Below, piece after piece: positions 13,306 through 25,988 of a stretch of DNA of 64,000 bases; position 1 is the stretch's first letter; every line of letters begins with the position of its first letter. This stretch comes from Leucaena leucocephala (taxonomy: Eukaryota > Streptophyta > Magnoliopsida > Fabales > Fabaceae). Made by a program: the position numbers and the translations under genes. Where the stretch lies: contig CM073558.1 of the NCBI GenBank assembly GCA_037074615.1, positions 17,963,001 through 18,027,000 of the forward strand, given 5' to 3'. The notes under the pieces were generated by a model. That model was not told the DNA's origin and searched no databases. It worked only from the letters and a program-made list of their open reading frames with translations.

Positions 13306-13690
13306 ACATGTTTGGAAAAAAAACTTAAAAAATAGTTTAGAAAAAAATATTTTTAGATAATTTTTAAATAAGAGTTTTTAAAAAAAAATTTATGATAAAT
13401 GAATATTTGGATAATTATTATCAGAAAAAAATTTATAATTAAAAAATTATTGGAAATAGTGTGATTTTATTAAAAATATGAAAGTAGAGAAAGAGTGGAG
13501 AGGAAATGAGAAAAATGATGTAAGAAAAATAAGAATAAAATAGTAATTAATTAACCCGTAAACTCTTTTCTTATTCTAGAAACTAGTTTTAATAATTTAT
13601 TTAAAATTTTATTTTTAAACAATAATTTTATTTAAAAATATTTTTGAATAAATGTGAATATTTTAAAAAAAAAATAAATTAAAATTTTGA
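13306..13690 (-). repeat. Degenerate MITE-like copy b
   Basis: Starts ACATGTTTGGAAAAAAAACTT and contains the sequence of copy a in weaker form: the purine-rich GAGAAAGAGTGGAGAGG tract, ATAGTAATTAATTAACCCGTAAACTCTTTT, and A/T-rich arms on both sides. The termini are not preserved well enough to call a target duplication. Confidence 0.45.
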
Positions 13691-15469
13691 TAAAAACTTT
13701 TTTAAAATTATAATTTTATTATGATCAATAAGTTATAGTGAATCTTTATTTTCTTTATGAAATGAGAAATGTGGTGCAATTTAGCAACAAGTATTTGAAA
13801 CTATGATGTTATGAGGAATGAAATGCCAAGTAAGCTACAAAATCTTTAGTGGAAGAAACTGTTTATGATATTGAAGAGAATATATTTTTATTATTTTTTA
13901 AAGTATTTTTATTCTCAAATTTATTTTTTCATTTACTTTTTAAAATTTATGTACAGTAGATCAAAGATCTTGAGATATTTTCTCAACAATTTCTACATAT
14001 TTTTATATATTATATATTAATTAGAAATATTAAATAGATCAAAATTTGTTATAGACCTATTTAATATATATATATATATATAGTATTCCAATAAAACTTA
14101 AAGACATTATTCTACACTATTGTAAAATTTTACATTGAAATATGACAAATGAGTACTATTTTTGAGCTAATAACATTAGCTAATCTAAAAATTGTTAAAG
14201 GGAAAATAAAAAAATCTAAATTAAAATTTTAATATTTACAAATGACAAGATTTATTTTAGTGTTTTAAAATTTTAAATAAAAAAACTAAAATATCTATAT
14301 CTCCACCGCTCAAACCTTTACTTTTTCTCTTTCTTCTACTTATTTCTTCTCAAGAAATTAAATAATAATGTTATTGCTCATATTCCTAAATGTCAATGTC
14401 TCGTACAAAATCATTTCCAAAGTTTTGCCTAATCCGATAAAAGGTATCATTGATGTGTTTTTTTTTTTATCATGGGAGATTAATCTCATATAATATTTTA
14501 ATAGTTTCTCAAGGGATACATAAGATCAGCAATTCTTGAAGTGGTAAATCGAGCTGGCGTGCATTGAAAGTTGACTTTTTTAAAAGCTTCTCCCCTTGGT
14601 GATCCCCTTTCTCCTATAATAAAATAAATAAATTTTATCACCTTATGAAATTCAATATATAATTTTTATGTATAAAATTTAACTATTTTTTATTATACAC
14701 ACGGATAAATTGTAATATCGATTATTGGTCCTTCAAAAATCATATTAAATTAGCTTGATATAATTATTATATATTTTTTATAATTTAGTTATTACTGTAT
14801 ATATGTTATAATTATAATATTTTTAATTTTTATTGTGTACATATTGGAAGTATAAATATAAAATTTAATTTTAGATTATATAAGTATAATTATAATTATT
14901 GGATATATATTAGTTATTAATTATGTGCTACAATTTGATTTATTTTTGAGAGGGTGCATTTTCCATATTAGAAAGTGTGCGTGGGTTTTTGCTGAATCTT
15001 ACAAATATTCTCTTCATTTCTTTTCCCTTCCACCTCATGTCTCAATCATCATATCGAATTTAAATGATTTAAATTTAATATTTTACAAAATAATTTTAAA
15101 ATATTAAAAGAAAGGACTTTCAAGAAATTACAAAATATTATAGACTACTTAAATATTATTTTACTTCTATTTTTTTAACACATTTTTTTCTCATTTTTTC
15201 CTCCTTACTTTCTCTAGCCAATACCGTCACATTTTCTTTCCACCACCATTTTATGCTATTACTGTCATTGGGAGGAAGGGAGGTTCTTGTTATCTGGTCA
15301 TCTTTATTGAAGGAGGGAGTATACGTAGCTACTTTAGCATCTCACTATCTTTTGTACTTTTCATCACGTCTGGTGGCCTATTGTGTTGAGAGGAGAAGAT
15401 GATAAATAGTAACTAGTTGGAAGAAGAGAGAAGAAAACAAACAAAGATTAAAAGTGATGTTTTTTTTTA

Positions 15470-15640
15470 TCTCATACATTTTATAATAAGTTATCAATAA
15501 AAAAGTCCTTATAAAAATAACTATTAAAATACTCATTTCTTCATAACTATTTTTTCTCCTAAATTCTTCAAAAACTATCTAAAATCTTTCTTTTCTTTAA
15601 GTCATTTTCTAAAAATATATCTAAACGAGTACTATATCAT
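15470..15640 (+). repeat. Partial MITE-like copy c
   Basis: Matches only the right third of the family: AAAAGTCCTTATAAAAATAACTATTAAAATACTCATTTCTTC, then the arm ending in a TATCTAAACGAGTACT tail like the TATCTAAATGGGCC end of copy d. Truncated, no clear ends. Confidence 0.4.
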
Positions 15641-17266
15641 AACAATGTGTCAACAAGACAATTTGGATTAGTCCAATAGCCTGGGGGATTAAGTCGAACC
15701 CAATCTTAATCCCAAATCTAACAAGAATGGGTTGGTCATTTTTTAGCTTGGTCTTTTTTTATATTAGACTTTCGAATTGATATCTAACTCGGTTTTTGGG
15801 TAGCCCTACTCAAAGCTAAACAATACTATCAATGATTGGGTCAGGTATAGAAGATGAACTTCTTTTTATGAGTTATCCTCAAACTATCAATTAATGGTAC
15901 TACCTAATTTTTTTTATGTAGCAGTCACAAGGATGAATCTAGACCTACTTACTAGATGTCCCCTTAGTTGGACTCATTGAGTGCCACCTCATCTCATCTC
16001 ATATCAAGATAAAGTAATGTCAATAAGAGGATTCATTAGCAGAAGGACTGTTGCATTTGGTGATGAAAAATATAAGGATTCAAAAGAGAACTGTATAAAA
16101 AAAGAGAAAAAACTATACGACCTAATTCAAAATTTGATAATACTATAAGGATTGTTAGGATAATTTTTTTAATTTAAAAATATATATGGCAGAAATAAAA
16201 AGTATGCCATTAAACTATAGATAACCACATAATCAACTTAAAACAATTAATTACATAAAAATTAATTAATTAATTAATTAAACTTTTGATGAAGCAAGAA
16301 TATTGAAGATACTAAATAGCTTATAAAATCATTTATAACGGTAACAAAAAAAATTTACTGAGTATAATGTTAACTTCATTTGTTATATTTGAGCTCCTTT
16401 TTAGAGTTACATAATAATTTAGAAGAGACTGCACCTTTGATCTCTATTTGTACTTTACCCGATCTTTGTCTATTGTTCGTTAGGTGTATTTATTAAATTT
16501 GACTTAATTATTATTTTAAAAAATATTACTAAAAAAATAATTTTATAATTTTTTTAATCAAAAAATATTTTTATGAATATAAATTGCGTCAAAGCTCCAT
16601 TCCATTCTTCCAAATTAATCTTTTCATTTGTAGACTATTTAGATTAAATCTAGAAACTAATTTTGGTAGAAAATTGTAGTTTTAAAGTTAAAAACTATTC
16701 ACTCCATGCACATTTAGTTACTTTTTTTTAAACAAAATTTTAATTTAAGCCCAAACTTAATTTTAAAAGTTCTTTCAAACAATATAACTTTGAAGGGAAA
16801 GGGAAATTGCCCCTTTTTTCTTCTTTAAATTTCGGTATTCTTTAAAGTTTAAAAGTGAAATATTGTCCTTTTTTTTTTTTGAAAAATATGTTATTTGAAA
16901 CTGTCTAATATATAAAATAAATAAAATTGATGAGAAATACAATTAAAAAGACCAAAAGATAGTGCCACAAACAAATATATCCCCCTTATTTTAATTAGAC
17001 ATAAAAAGAAATATTATGTCAAAAGAATTTACATTATAAAGTAAGATGAATAGTTTAAACCCCCTGCATAGAAATATAGAAGAAATCATTTTAAAAGATT
17101 ACCTCTAATTGAGTCTTCTAATAATATTTAAATTTGATTTAAAAAATTTTAAATATCAAATAATTATATAAAAATTATTAATAATACAATAATATTCATG
17201 GTTTATTTTATTTTTTCATAAGCATTTGTTTAATTTTTATGATGAATTTAAATTAAAAAAGTCAAA

Positions 17267-17387
17267 TGGGCCGTTAGTTCCTGCTTGGACTCGGGTTAAA
17301 AAGTTGATCCATTAACCTGAAACCCAGCCCAATAAACCTCAATATTCCCTTAAACCCTTGCGCCAACTCCAGTAACAAATCTGGGCC
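17267..17387 (+). promoter_or_regulatory. RPL5 promoter: site II (TGGGCY) cluster and telo-box-like motif
   Basis: TGGGCC at 17267-17272 and 17382-17387 and the inverse AGCCCA at 17326-17331 are site II elements. AAACCCTT at 17352-17359 is one base from the telo-box AAACCCTA. Clusters of site II and telo-box motifs are the known promoter signature of plant ribosomal protein genes, and they sit 115-235 bp upstream of the RPL5 start codon. Confidence 0.7.
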
Positions 17388-17502
17388 GTCGATCAATCTT
17401 ACGTCTCCTTTTAAAAACCTAAATTTGAGCACCACATTTTAACCTGCGTCGCTGCCGCTGTGTTCCTCACTACTATCTCTTGTGGGAGCAGATCGCGGCT
17501 CA

Positions 17503-19826
17503 ATGGTACGTACGTCGATTGGAAGCATTTTTCATTTCTGCTGAAGCTTGAATTTGCTCAGATACCTAGTTTTGTTTAAGATTCCAAGCTCTAAGATTGT
17601 GAGTTAATGTGGGTTTTTAATGGGAAGAAATCTTAGTTTGTTTCAAAAGATATGAATTTGGTCTGCTGGGGCTAGGTTCTTGCTGTTGATGCTGTTTATG
17701 GTAGTTTTATAGGTTTTTGATGGGTCTCTTGCGAAGCTATTTTCGAACGGCAAGCTTTTGTTCTGAGTTCCTGCGAGAAAGGAAGAGCTGGAATGGAGTT
17801 TTGTACGGTTTAGTTTGTTGCTAATATAATTTAACTGAGTACTTTTGTGCTGCCATCTCTAACCCTTGATTCGTTCTTGAGTTATAAGTTTATATTGACG
17901 TTTCGGGACTTTTGCTTTCTGTGTTAGCCTTCTCGTTAGAACTTACTGTTTGAAATTCACATTTCTTGGTTCGGGATTTCTGGTTGTTGGTAGATCTTAA
18001 TGGAAGATTTGAATTTGCCTTGTGTTTTGGCTGTCTTGTACATTTATGAACAAGAATTCTGATAGTAATTTGTTTTTAACAGGCTTACGTCAAGGCTCAG
18101 AAATCAAAGGCCTACTTCAAGAGGTATCAAGTAAAGTTCAAGAGAAGAAGAGGTAATATTGCAATATATCAAGGTTTAGTTTGTATTTTCTCAATGACGT
18201 TCGTGGATTTCCTGTGTGCTGACTTTTTTAAACCCCTGAAAAATATGCAGAGGGTAAAACTGACTACCGAGCCAGGATTCGGTTGATTAACCAGGACAAG
18301 AACAAGTATAACACCCCAAAGTACCGCTTTGTGGTTCGATTTGTATCCTTCTGAACAGTCAATGATGTTGATAAGTGACTTATCAATGGATTAGTGAATA
18401 TATTTAAATTATTTCTGCAATCCTTGTGGAGGACTTTGTTTTACAGTTTCATATGCTTCAATTCTGTAAATCATTACTTACTAGTGCTATGTTACTTGAA
18501 CATTATCGTGCAAAAATGCATGTTATCCATGTTTTTCCCCTGGTGAACCTTAATCCTGTAACAGACAAACAAGAATATCATTGCTCAGATAACATCTGCT
18601 AGTATTGCTGGGGATATTGTTCTTGCTGCCGCTTATGCACATGAGCTGCCACGCTATGGTTTGGAAGTAGGTCTCACAAACTATGCTGCAGGTACTAACT
18701 ATACAGCCAACTCCCCTTTACCACTGCCTGCATTTTGCCCTTCAATTAATAGTTTTTTTAATAATGAATAGCTTATTGCACTGGACTGCTTTTGGCCCGC
18801 CGAGTCCTCAAGATGCTTGAGATGGAGGAGGAGTATGAGGGCAATGTTGAGGTTTACATTAGTGGATTTAATTTGTGGATATCCTTTATATTTATAACCA
18901 TATTTATATGCTGATTGGTTGTGTTATTACTATCAGGCAACTGGGGAGGACTATTCAGTTGAACCTGCCGAAACTAGGAGGCCCTTCCGTGCACTCCTTG
19001 ATGTTGGTCTTATAAGGACCACCACTGGCAATCGGGTATTCGGTGCCCTTAAGGTACTAATTTAATTTTTCTAGGATTATGGTGCCACTTCTATTTCGGT
19101 AGTTAATTCTTGCTATTGGGTCTAGTTTGGTTTTACTTTTTTACTCCTGGGTGGGCTTCAACTATATTAGGCAGGGTGGAATTGACTAATAAGATATTGG
19201 ATTTCAGGGAGCACTGGATGGTGGTCTGGATATTCCTCACAGTGATAAAAGGTTTGCTGGTTTCAACAAGGACAAGAAGGAGCTTGATGCTGATGTTCAC
19301 CGCAGATATATCTTTGGTGGCCATGTTTCTGCCTATATGAAGGCAAGGGCTAAGACTTGATGCCCTTACATTGGGCTTTTCTTAGTGCCTATTGTTGGGA
19401 AGATTTAAGATAATATTTTGACATTGCATGCAATAATTTCAGACTATGATGGAAGATGAACCTGAGAAATACCAGTCGCATTTCAGTGAATATCTCAAGC
19501 GAGGATTAGAGCCTGATGGTCTTGAGGAGATGTACAAGAAGGTCCATGCTGCCATTCGTGCAGATCCGACAGTGAAGAAATCAGAGAAGGAACAGCCTAA
19601 GGAGCACAAGAGGTAAAAAGAATAAGACCATTGATTCACCTCTTTCATGACTCATGACTTGGTCTCTGCTGTGATTGTGTACAAAGGAGTTGCTAAGTAT
19701 CTTCTTTTATGCCTTTTCAGGTTCAACTTGAAGAAGCTGACCTATGAAGAGAGGAAGGCCAAGTTAGTTGCACGGTTGCAGGCTCTCAACTCAGCTGCTG
19801 GTGATGATGAGGATGACGACGAGTGA
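17503..19826 (+). CDS. RPL5: 60S ribosomal protein L5 (uL18)
   Basis: Binds 5S rRNA and is part of the central protuberance of the large ribosomal subunit. Nine coding exons join in frame: 17503-17505 (ATG alone), 18083-18152, 18251-18342, 18565-18691, 18772-18851, 18937-19053, 19208-19342, 19443-19612 and 19721-19826, giving 299 aa, the usual length. Recognisable stretches in order are AYFKRYQVKFKRRREGKTDY (near residues 12-31), RLINQDKNKYNTPKYRFVVRF, SIAGDIVLAAAYAHELPRYG, YCTGLLLARRVLKMLE, FRALLDVGLIRTTTGNRVFG, GALDGGLDIPHSDKRF and HVSAYMK, then a basic segment and an acidic GDDEDDDE C-terminus. The start codon is split from the rest by an intron directly after ATG. All introns are GT-AG except the one after exon 7, which starts GC (AAG|GCAAGG). 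The gene looks complete and functional. Confidence 0.97.
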
Positions 19827-20372
19827 AAACGCTTTGAGGATGCAGCTCCTCACATCTAGAACTTCATTTAAGTTGCAGTTTTAGATTTATTTTCCGGAAA
19901 GTTTTGTTTGATTGTGTTGTTATTTATTTTATAGGTGACAGTTTTGGATACTTTTTGACTTAGCTTGGTTCTTGCGCTTTGTCTTGAGTTATGCTTATAC
20001 ACATGATAATTGCATTACCGTAAAATTATGTTTTAAATTGTTCTGTAGGGTATCAAATCTACCTATTTTCCGAAATAGGAATATCTTCAAATCAAAACCA
20101 GTTGCATAACGACCCAAAGGCAGAAAAATTGCTGGAAACATAATTATTTGTCAATTAACGGGGCCGAGATATTGTTGTCATTGGGCCGTTTCAAGAACAA
20201 TGTTTACTAACAAAGTGAAAAATAAACGTTTGTCCATTAAAGTACTGCGTAATCTCTTTGTACGGCCATTATGTATTTATAATACTATACTAAATATTTA
20301 ATAATATTTTCAAACATAAGAATTATTTCTTGAAGTTACATTGTGACTGGAGCCTCCACCTATATCTATGTC
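19827..20372. other. RPL5 3' flank
   Basis: 3' UTR and intergenic sequence following the RPL5 stop; T-rich after 19860. No coding or repeat signal that I can support. Confidence 0.6.
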
Positions 20373-20410
20373 GTGACTGTTTGGTTTGTCTGTGACTGTT
20401 TGGTTTGTCT
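20373..20410 (+). repeat. 19-bp perfect tandem duplication
   Basis: GTGACTGTTTGGTTTGTCT at 20373-20391 is repeated exactly at 20392-20410. The second copy abuts the left end of MITE copy d, so this may be its duplicated terminus. Confidence 0.9.
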
Positions 20411-20996
20411 AACAAATTTAAGTTTTAAAAAATTTAGATGTTCATAAATTTTAAAATAAATAGTTATATTTATTTAAATTTTTTTTAAATTAAATTATAG
20501 TTTAAAATTAAAATTTTAGATAAGTTAGTCAAAGTAGTTTATTAAATAGTATAAGAGTTTATAAACTAACCAATTTATTTTTTCTTACACTATCTCTCAT
20601 CTTTCTTCTACATAATTCTCTCCTCGTTTATCTCTCTTATACATTTTTTCTCATCTCTCATTTCTTTTCTACACCATCTCTCATCTTTCCTTTTTCTTCT
20701 ACACCATCTCTCATTTTTCCTCTCTTCTACATTATCTCCTCTCGCATCTCTCTTCTACACCTCTCCTCACTTAGATTTCATTTTTTATCTTTCCTCCCTT
20801 CTATATTTAATAATCATACATTTTTTCGTAATTTACCAATAATAAAAGTACTTATGTAAATAACTATCCAAACTCTCAATTATTCAAAATTACTTTTTTT
20901 CATAAGTTATTCTCTAAAAATCCTTTTCTAAAAGCTACCAAAAAGTCTTTTTTTTCTTCATAAACCCTTTTTTAAAATCTTATCTAAATGGGCCTA
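20392..20996 (+). mobile_element. MITE-like element, family 1 copy d
   Basis: About 0.6 kb. Left part begins TGTTTGGTTTGTCTAACAAA. The middle is a C/T-rich tract of repeated ATCTCTC and TTCTACA words (20590-20790). Then comes the core AATTTACCAATAATAAAAGT and a right end ATCTTATCTAAATGGGCC, the inverse of copy a's left terminus. No protein coding. Confidence 0.65.
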
Positions 20997-21603
20997 TCAT
21001 ATATTGCTCAAATGGCAGTGTTTCTACTTGTGGGTTACGTCAATATTTGAATTTTGATGAAACATAACAGCAAACAGCATCGAGGAGAAAGATAGGGTCC
21101 TTTTTTATCTGTTAATTGTATTAATTTCACATATTTTTCTTAAGGTATGTTTGGATTAGTTTTTGGAGAATAGATTGTACGAAGAATAGATTTTGGAAAA
21201 AAAATGATTTTAAAAATTAGAGATGTTTAGATGATTAATAATATAATCACTTTTCCATAGGTAATTTACTAAAAAGGAAATAAACTAATATCATAATTAC
21301 ATAAAGAATACATTTGATTTTAAATTTTTTCATTTAAGTGATTAAAAAATAATACATTTACATGTGTTTGAGCAAGATAAAAATTTATAATATTTACCTG
21401 AATTTTAATTTTTCCTCACTGAAATAGTACTTTTTAATTTAATTTATGTAGATAATTTAAAAATTAATATATGTATATAGACATGAGAAACATATAATAC
21501 GATTGATTAACATAGAGATTTGATGGTGTAGGAATAAGGGAAAATTAAATTTCATTACTTGGATGTTACAAGGGGCATCAAATAAATGTACAATGTATAA
21601 TTA

Positions 21604-24290
21604 TTAGTCTTGTCTATAATAAATAAGTTGATCTCGTATGAAATCACAACAATGAGCCCTTTTAGATGAGAAGGTTGTGGATAAAGGTATCCGTGAAGAG
21701 CCATACTCATCATCACCATCATCATCTTGCAGTGGATCATCATCATCATCTTCATCCTGTGATGCGAAATCAGGGTCAGTAATAGAGGTTCTTCTAATAA
21801 AATTGTGTATTGCCATCGTTGCTCAAATAATCTTCACTTGTGTTTGATAGTTGTAGCTGCGTATGTGTTGTAATATTGCGAACTTATTTTTCCATACCCC
21901 AAAAGTTCTTTCTATTGTGCATCTGAAACTTGAACGAGTATAATTGAAAACTTCATTAGGGTTAACCAATCTAAATGACTTGAAATAACTTTGAACCGAT
22001 GTCGCCTTGGGGTTACTTCAAAAATTTAAACTAAGGTTTGCGTATAGTGTAACCTCGGGTCGTTCTCTCTTAGGAGCCAAAATGTGAAATCAAATTCCTA
22101 AGTAACTAAATACAATGCAAGCTAAATTAGAAAATGAGATTTATTTTGATTGACTAACAACTAAATGCAATGAATCAAAATAGATTTAAAGAAAATATTT
22201 TTGGTATTTTTAGTTTAAAGGAATGAATAATGAATGATAATGAGTGAAAAGAATAAATTTAAAGGTGATTGATAATAATAAAAGCAATCCTCCAATTCAA
22301 TAGCGCAGGCAATCATAGCTTCAACAGATGAGAGTTTTAAATAATAAATTAAGAATTATAATTAAGTTTTTAATCCAACAACCGAGTCACCTCGACTTGT
22401 CACAAAATATTTTTTTAAATCCTAATTTATTAACTGCCACCAAAATAATAAATTAGGACTAAAGATATTAAAAATAAATGCTTAATTATAACTCAATCAT
22501 TCATAAAAATAGAATTTAAGCCAATAAGAGACAACGATCCAATAATTCAAGCCACCTTGAAAAATCATAAAATATTCACGATAATCTTAATACAATGTCT
22601 GACCCATATCAAAGTAAATGAAATTAGAGGTAATTAAAGATTAATGTCAAATATTAAGCAAAACTTCAGTCACAATAATCCTCAATAAATACAAATAAAT
22701 CATTCTAAATATTCCTAATAATTATAAAATTAATCCTAAAATCTAAGAGTCATAATATAATTATTATATAGAGAATTAGAGTAACTTATACTCCCCTTTG
22801 AGATCCCAAGCTCATGCCTTTATCATTGAATTAGAGAATTAGGATGAACTAGCCACGCCTAACCATCACTGAACCGTCGTGATTGCTATTATTTGGAGTC
22901 TGCCGTGAGAGGGAAGGAAAGTGGATGGAGTGGAGATGATAAAAGGATATAGGTGTAATCGCCACGTGCATGGAATGGAAGGTGCTGTGGGTATGTGCGT
23001 GAGAAAAGTCTCCAATTTCAATAGCGTTCTTGGTGCCGCCCTGTGCGTCTCTTGATTATTTCTTTTCAATTCAATTAGGCGGCGTGCGTGTCTTCCTGGG
23101 TGTGTGCTTGAATGGCTTTTTAAAAGCCATAATAAGACAAAACCTAATGGGCCAAATCGCAAAATTTGTCCTATTGGATCTTATTGTGTAATTTTTAATT
23201 TTTTTTAGTCCTTTATTGTCATTTGTGAATTCTAATTTCTCATAAATTACTGAAATATAAAATCATAATAATGTAATATATTTTATTTCAAAAATAATTG
23301 TTTGGGAGAAATCATAAAAATATGACAATTATGCCCTTATTAAGCACTATTTCAATGTAAGTCATATTAATTCAATTAGTGCACAAATAATATAATTTAG
23401 GAGTAAAAAGTTGACAAAAATCCACTAAAATGATATGAATAAATATATAAAAATATGGGTTTGTCAATGACTGTCAAAAATCAAGAAGATGATAACGCTC
23501 ACGTCGGTATGGACCTAGATATCCAATTGGTGTTGGATAACCAGCATCAACCAAATAATATTTACCTGCATGAAAGAAAAGTTATTATTTTGAATATTTG
23601 TATTCACATATAAAGAGAAACCAATTGAACATATTACAAACATACCCTGAGGCAGATGAGAGAAGTTCATGGAAGGAGTTGTCAAGGCATGACTGAATAT
23701 ACAAGTATCATGTGCACTGCCTTCCCATCCAGCTAAGACAAAGGTAAAGCACATGTCCCAATCACAAACCGCCATTACATTTTGCGACGTGAACCCCTTT
23801 CTACCAATATATTTAATTTGTTCATTGGTATTGATGATGCAAGGAATGTGTGTGCCATCGATTGCTCCAATCACATTTTTGAAAAATGGCCAATATCGAG
23901 GGTCAAGTTTGATTTTGCTATACACATTTTGAAACGTTGGATCTTGAGGTTTGATGATTGACATTGCAAGTCCACAACAAGATAATAAGACATCATGAAA
24001 GTGTCTGTAAATCGTCTCTCTTGAGTGTTGAAACCTTTCTTACATCATCCTACTGGTCTCCCCATGTCCAACAATATTTACAAATATCACTACCTTTTCG
24101 TGTGGAGTCATACTTGTTTTTAAATTGCATTTTCTTATAAACTTTCCCAGTCTTTGCTATAAACCCATTTTTGTATACACATTACCTTTTCTTTCACCTT
24201 TGCGAAATTATTCAATACAGAGGTCAATGAACACCTTAGTAGTGCTAGCATCCCATGAAGCTTTACATTTATCCTTGACCATTGTACTAG
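21604..24290 (-). pseudogene. PIF/Harbinger element remnant: MYB/SANT-like plus DDE transposase, split
   Basis: Minus strand. At its 5' end (24290-24050) a MYB/SANT-like DNA-binding domain reads WDASTTKVFIDLCIE and, after a frameshift, FKNKYDSTRKGSD, with stops inside. The sequence passes straight to a DDE_4 (HARBI1-like) transposase: ERFQHSRETIYRHFHDVL (near 24030, preceded by a TAA), GAIDGTHIPC (first catalytic Asp, about 23855), YIGRKGFTSQNVMAVCDWD (second Asp, about 23750), WEGSAHDT, then YLVDAGYPTPIGYLGPYR near 23510, and, after a 1.49-kb insertion, IERTFGVWKNKFAIL (near 21920) and MAIHNFIRR (near 21816). In autonomous plant PIF/Harbinger elements the MYB-like and transposase proteins are separate ORFs; here the spacer and transposase N-terminus seem deleted. 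Dead element. Outer termini were not found. Confidence 0.85.
21981..23466. mobile_element. 1.49-kb insertion inside the Harbinger transposase, with target duplication
   Basis: The transposase reading is interrupted between its LLDF and NPNEVFNY segments. ATGACT occurs at both edges (21975-21980 and 23467-23472), and excising the intervening DNA restores the frame apart from one stop. The inserted DNA begins TGAAATAACTTTGAACC, ends GGTTTGTCA and encodes nothing recognisable. The TG...CA ends suggest a solo LTR, but the duplication is 6 bp (7 if one more base is counted) rather than the usual 5. Class unresolved. Confidence 0.65.
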
Positions 24291-24319
24291 AGATAAGTGA
24301 AATAATTAATTTTCACAAT

Positions 24320-25988
24320 CAGATATCTAGATCTCACAACTTCAATAAGCAATTATCTAAACTAAACATTCAAGCAATTTTCATAAGTGCCAATGAACAC
24401 TACGCAGATATGAACAACAAACAATTTAACAGAAGATATGAACAACATAAATGAACGCAGATATGAACACTTCACAGATTCAAAAATGTAGATATGATTC
24501 AACAAGTAATTGAATATTACGCAGGCAGTTGAGCAGATAACCGAAGCTCACCTCTGTGGCATTTGAGCAGATTTGATTCAAAGAGTGGAAAGCGAAGAGC
24601 AGATAAGAGAACCTACAAAATATGGAACATTAGCGGAAAGCAAACACTCTGTTTACCTTCTGTGTGCTGAAAGAAGTTGCACACCTATGGAAAACAGAGC
24701 GTCGACGTGCCAGCGACGGTAGGACGATGGAGATCGATGCCCAGGGATCACAATGGCAGCTCAAATGTGTGGATCCACCGACCTGACCACCAAGCTTGAC
24801 CACGGAAGCACGATGTTGTTGGAGATCAAGTCCCAAGCGATGGCACGGCACTGCACGACAAGATTTTGGAGTAGAGAGGTCGAGTATTAAGGAATGATGA
24901 CGGCACAACACAAGCTCAACCAAAAATCTGCATGCTGAGAATGTCTTCAGATGGGTTTGTGAGAGCAAATCGGGATAGGCAAGAGTGAAGACGTAGGACG
25001 CAATAAGAGGCGAGCTCGGCAAGGGCGGAAGGAACAGACGCAACTGGTCTGGAGGAAGTAGAGGCTGAAGCGCAGGATTGAAAGCACAGCGGCGCTGGTC
25101 AGGATAGAAGGCAAAAAGCGCAGGAGAAGAAAGAGAAGTAAAGTGTGTTTAATAACCACTTGTGACAAAAGTAAAGACAGTGACAAATGCCTGACGGATA
25201 AATTACGGACGATAGAAAAAAGCTGTGCCAGGTAGATTATATTCAAACCATGATTTTATCCTTAAAACCATGGTTTGATATGCAAGAATCGATTTTCCAA
25301 ATTTGAGGATTATTTGGAAAGAAAATAGGAAAATTATAGTTAGACTCTAAAATCAATTTTGTAACCTACATGCCACACACACACATAGTTTTGGCTATGG
25401 AGGCTTGTTTTAGGGCTAATTTGGGCCTAATGGGTATATAGTTGCATTAGATGGCTTGTCTAGCAAAATGAGAATTTCTGGGCTTTATTTCTTACTTTTA
25501 GTGATTTTTAATTGTCAATTATATAATTCCCACTGTAACAAAAAATATATATATAATTATATAATTCCCATATTTTATTTGCTATTATATAGATTTTATT
25601 TTCACTGGCACAAAAGGCAGCTAGCATTATTGCTCTGTCTCTGCTGTTTAACAACAAAATTGGAGCAAAGAAAATAGAGAACAGGGAAGGAACCATCATT
25701 TGCAGGGGTTTTCCTCCTGAAATAAACCCAGAAAACTCTGAAGACTAGCTGACAAGTTACCATTCACTAAAATCATTAAAACCAAAATCACCTTTCTAGT
25801 GTTTTGAGGTCTGAGAGAGAGTGAGCAGCCATGCTCATTAATAATTCTCAGAGTCAACAAATAAAAACCATAATCATTGTCTCTGCTAAATGCATTATGT
25901 TTTTCTCATATATATAACCACTCTACTCTTGTTGCCTCAACTAGGGTTCAATCAATTACTGTTTATTGAAAATGCATTAGCAATTACA
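24320..25988. other. Region between Harbinger remnant and GLYR1
   Basis: 24630-25150 is noticeably richer in G+C than its surroundings and may be the 5' non-coding part of the Harbinger element. The open frames there have no family signature. 25390-25980 is AT-rich and includes the 3' flank of the GLYR1-like gene. No supported gene. Confidence 0.5.

Larger units (their letters stand above)
12739..17262. other. AT-rich intergenic region between exportin and RPL5
   Basis: About 4.5 kb between divergent genes: the exportin 5' flank at the left and the RPL5 promoter at the right. I see no exon-like coding sequence. It holds two degraded MITE-like copies (about 13306-13690 and 15470-15640), an AG/A-rich tract near 12908-12935, a (TA)n run near 14070-14082 and an (ATTA)n run near 16261-16280. 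Confidence 0.7.

Noticed and set aside
24630..25246. Two overlapping minus-strand frames of 137 and 99 codons
   Set aside because: Leu/Ser/Arg-rich reading of a GC-richer non-coding stretch; no domain signature, probably part of the Harbinger 5' region.
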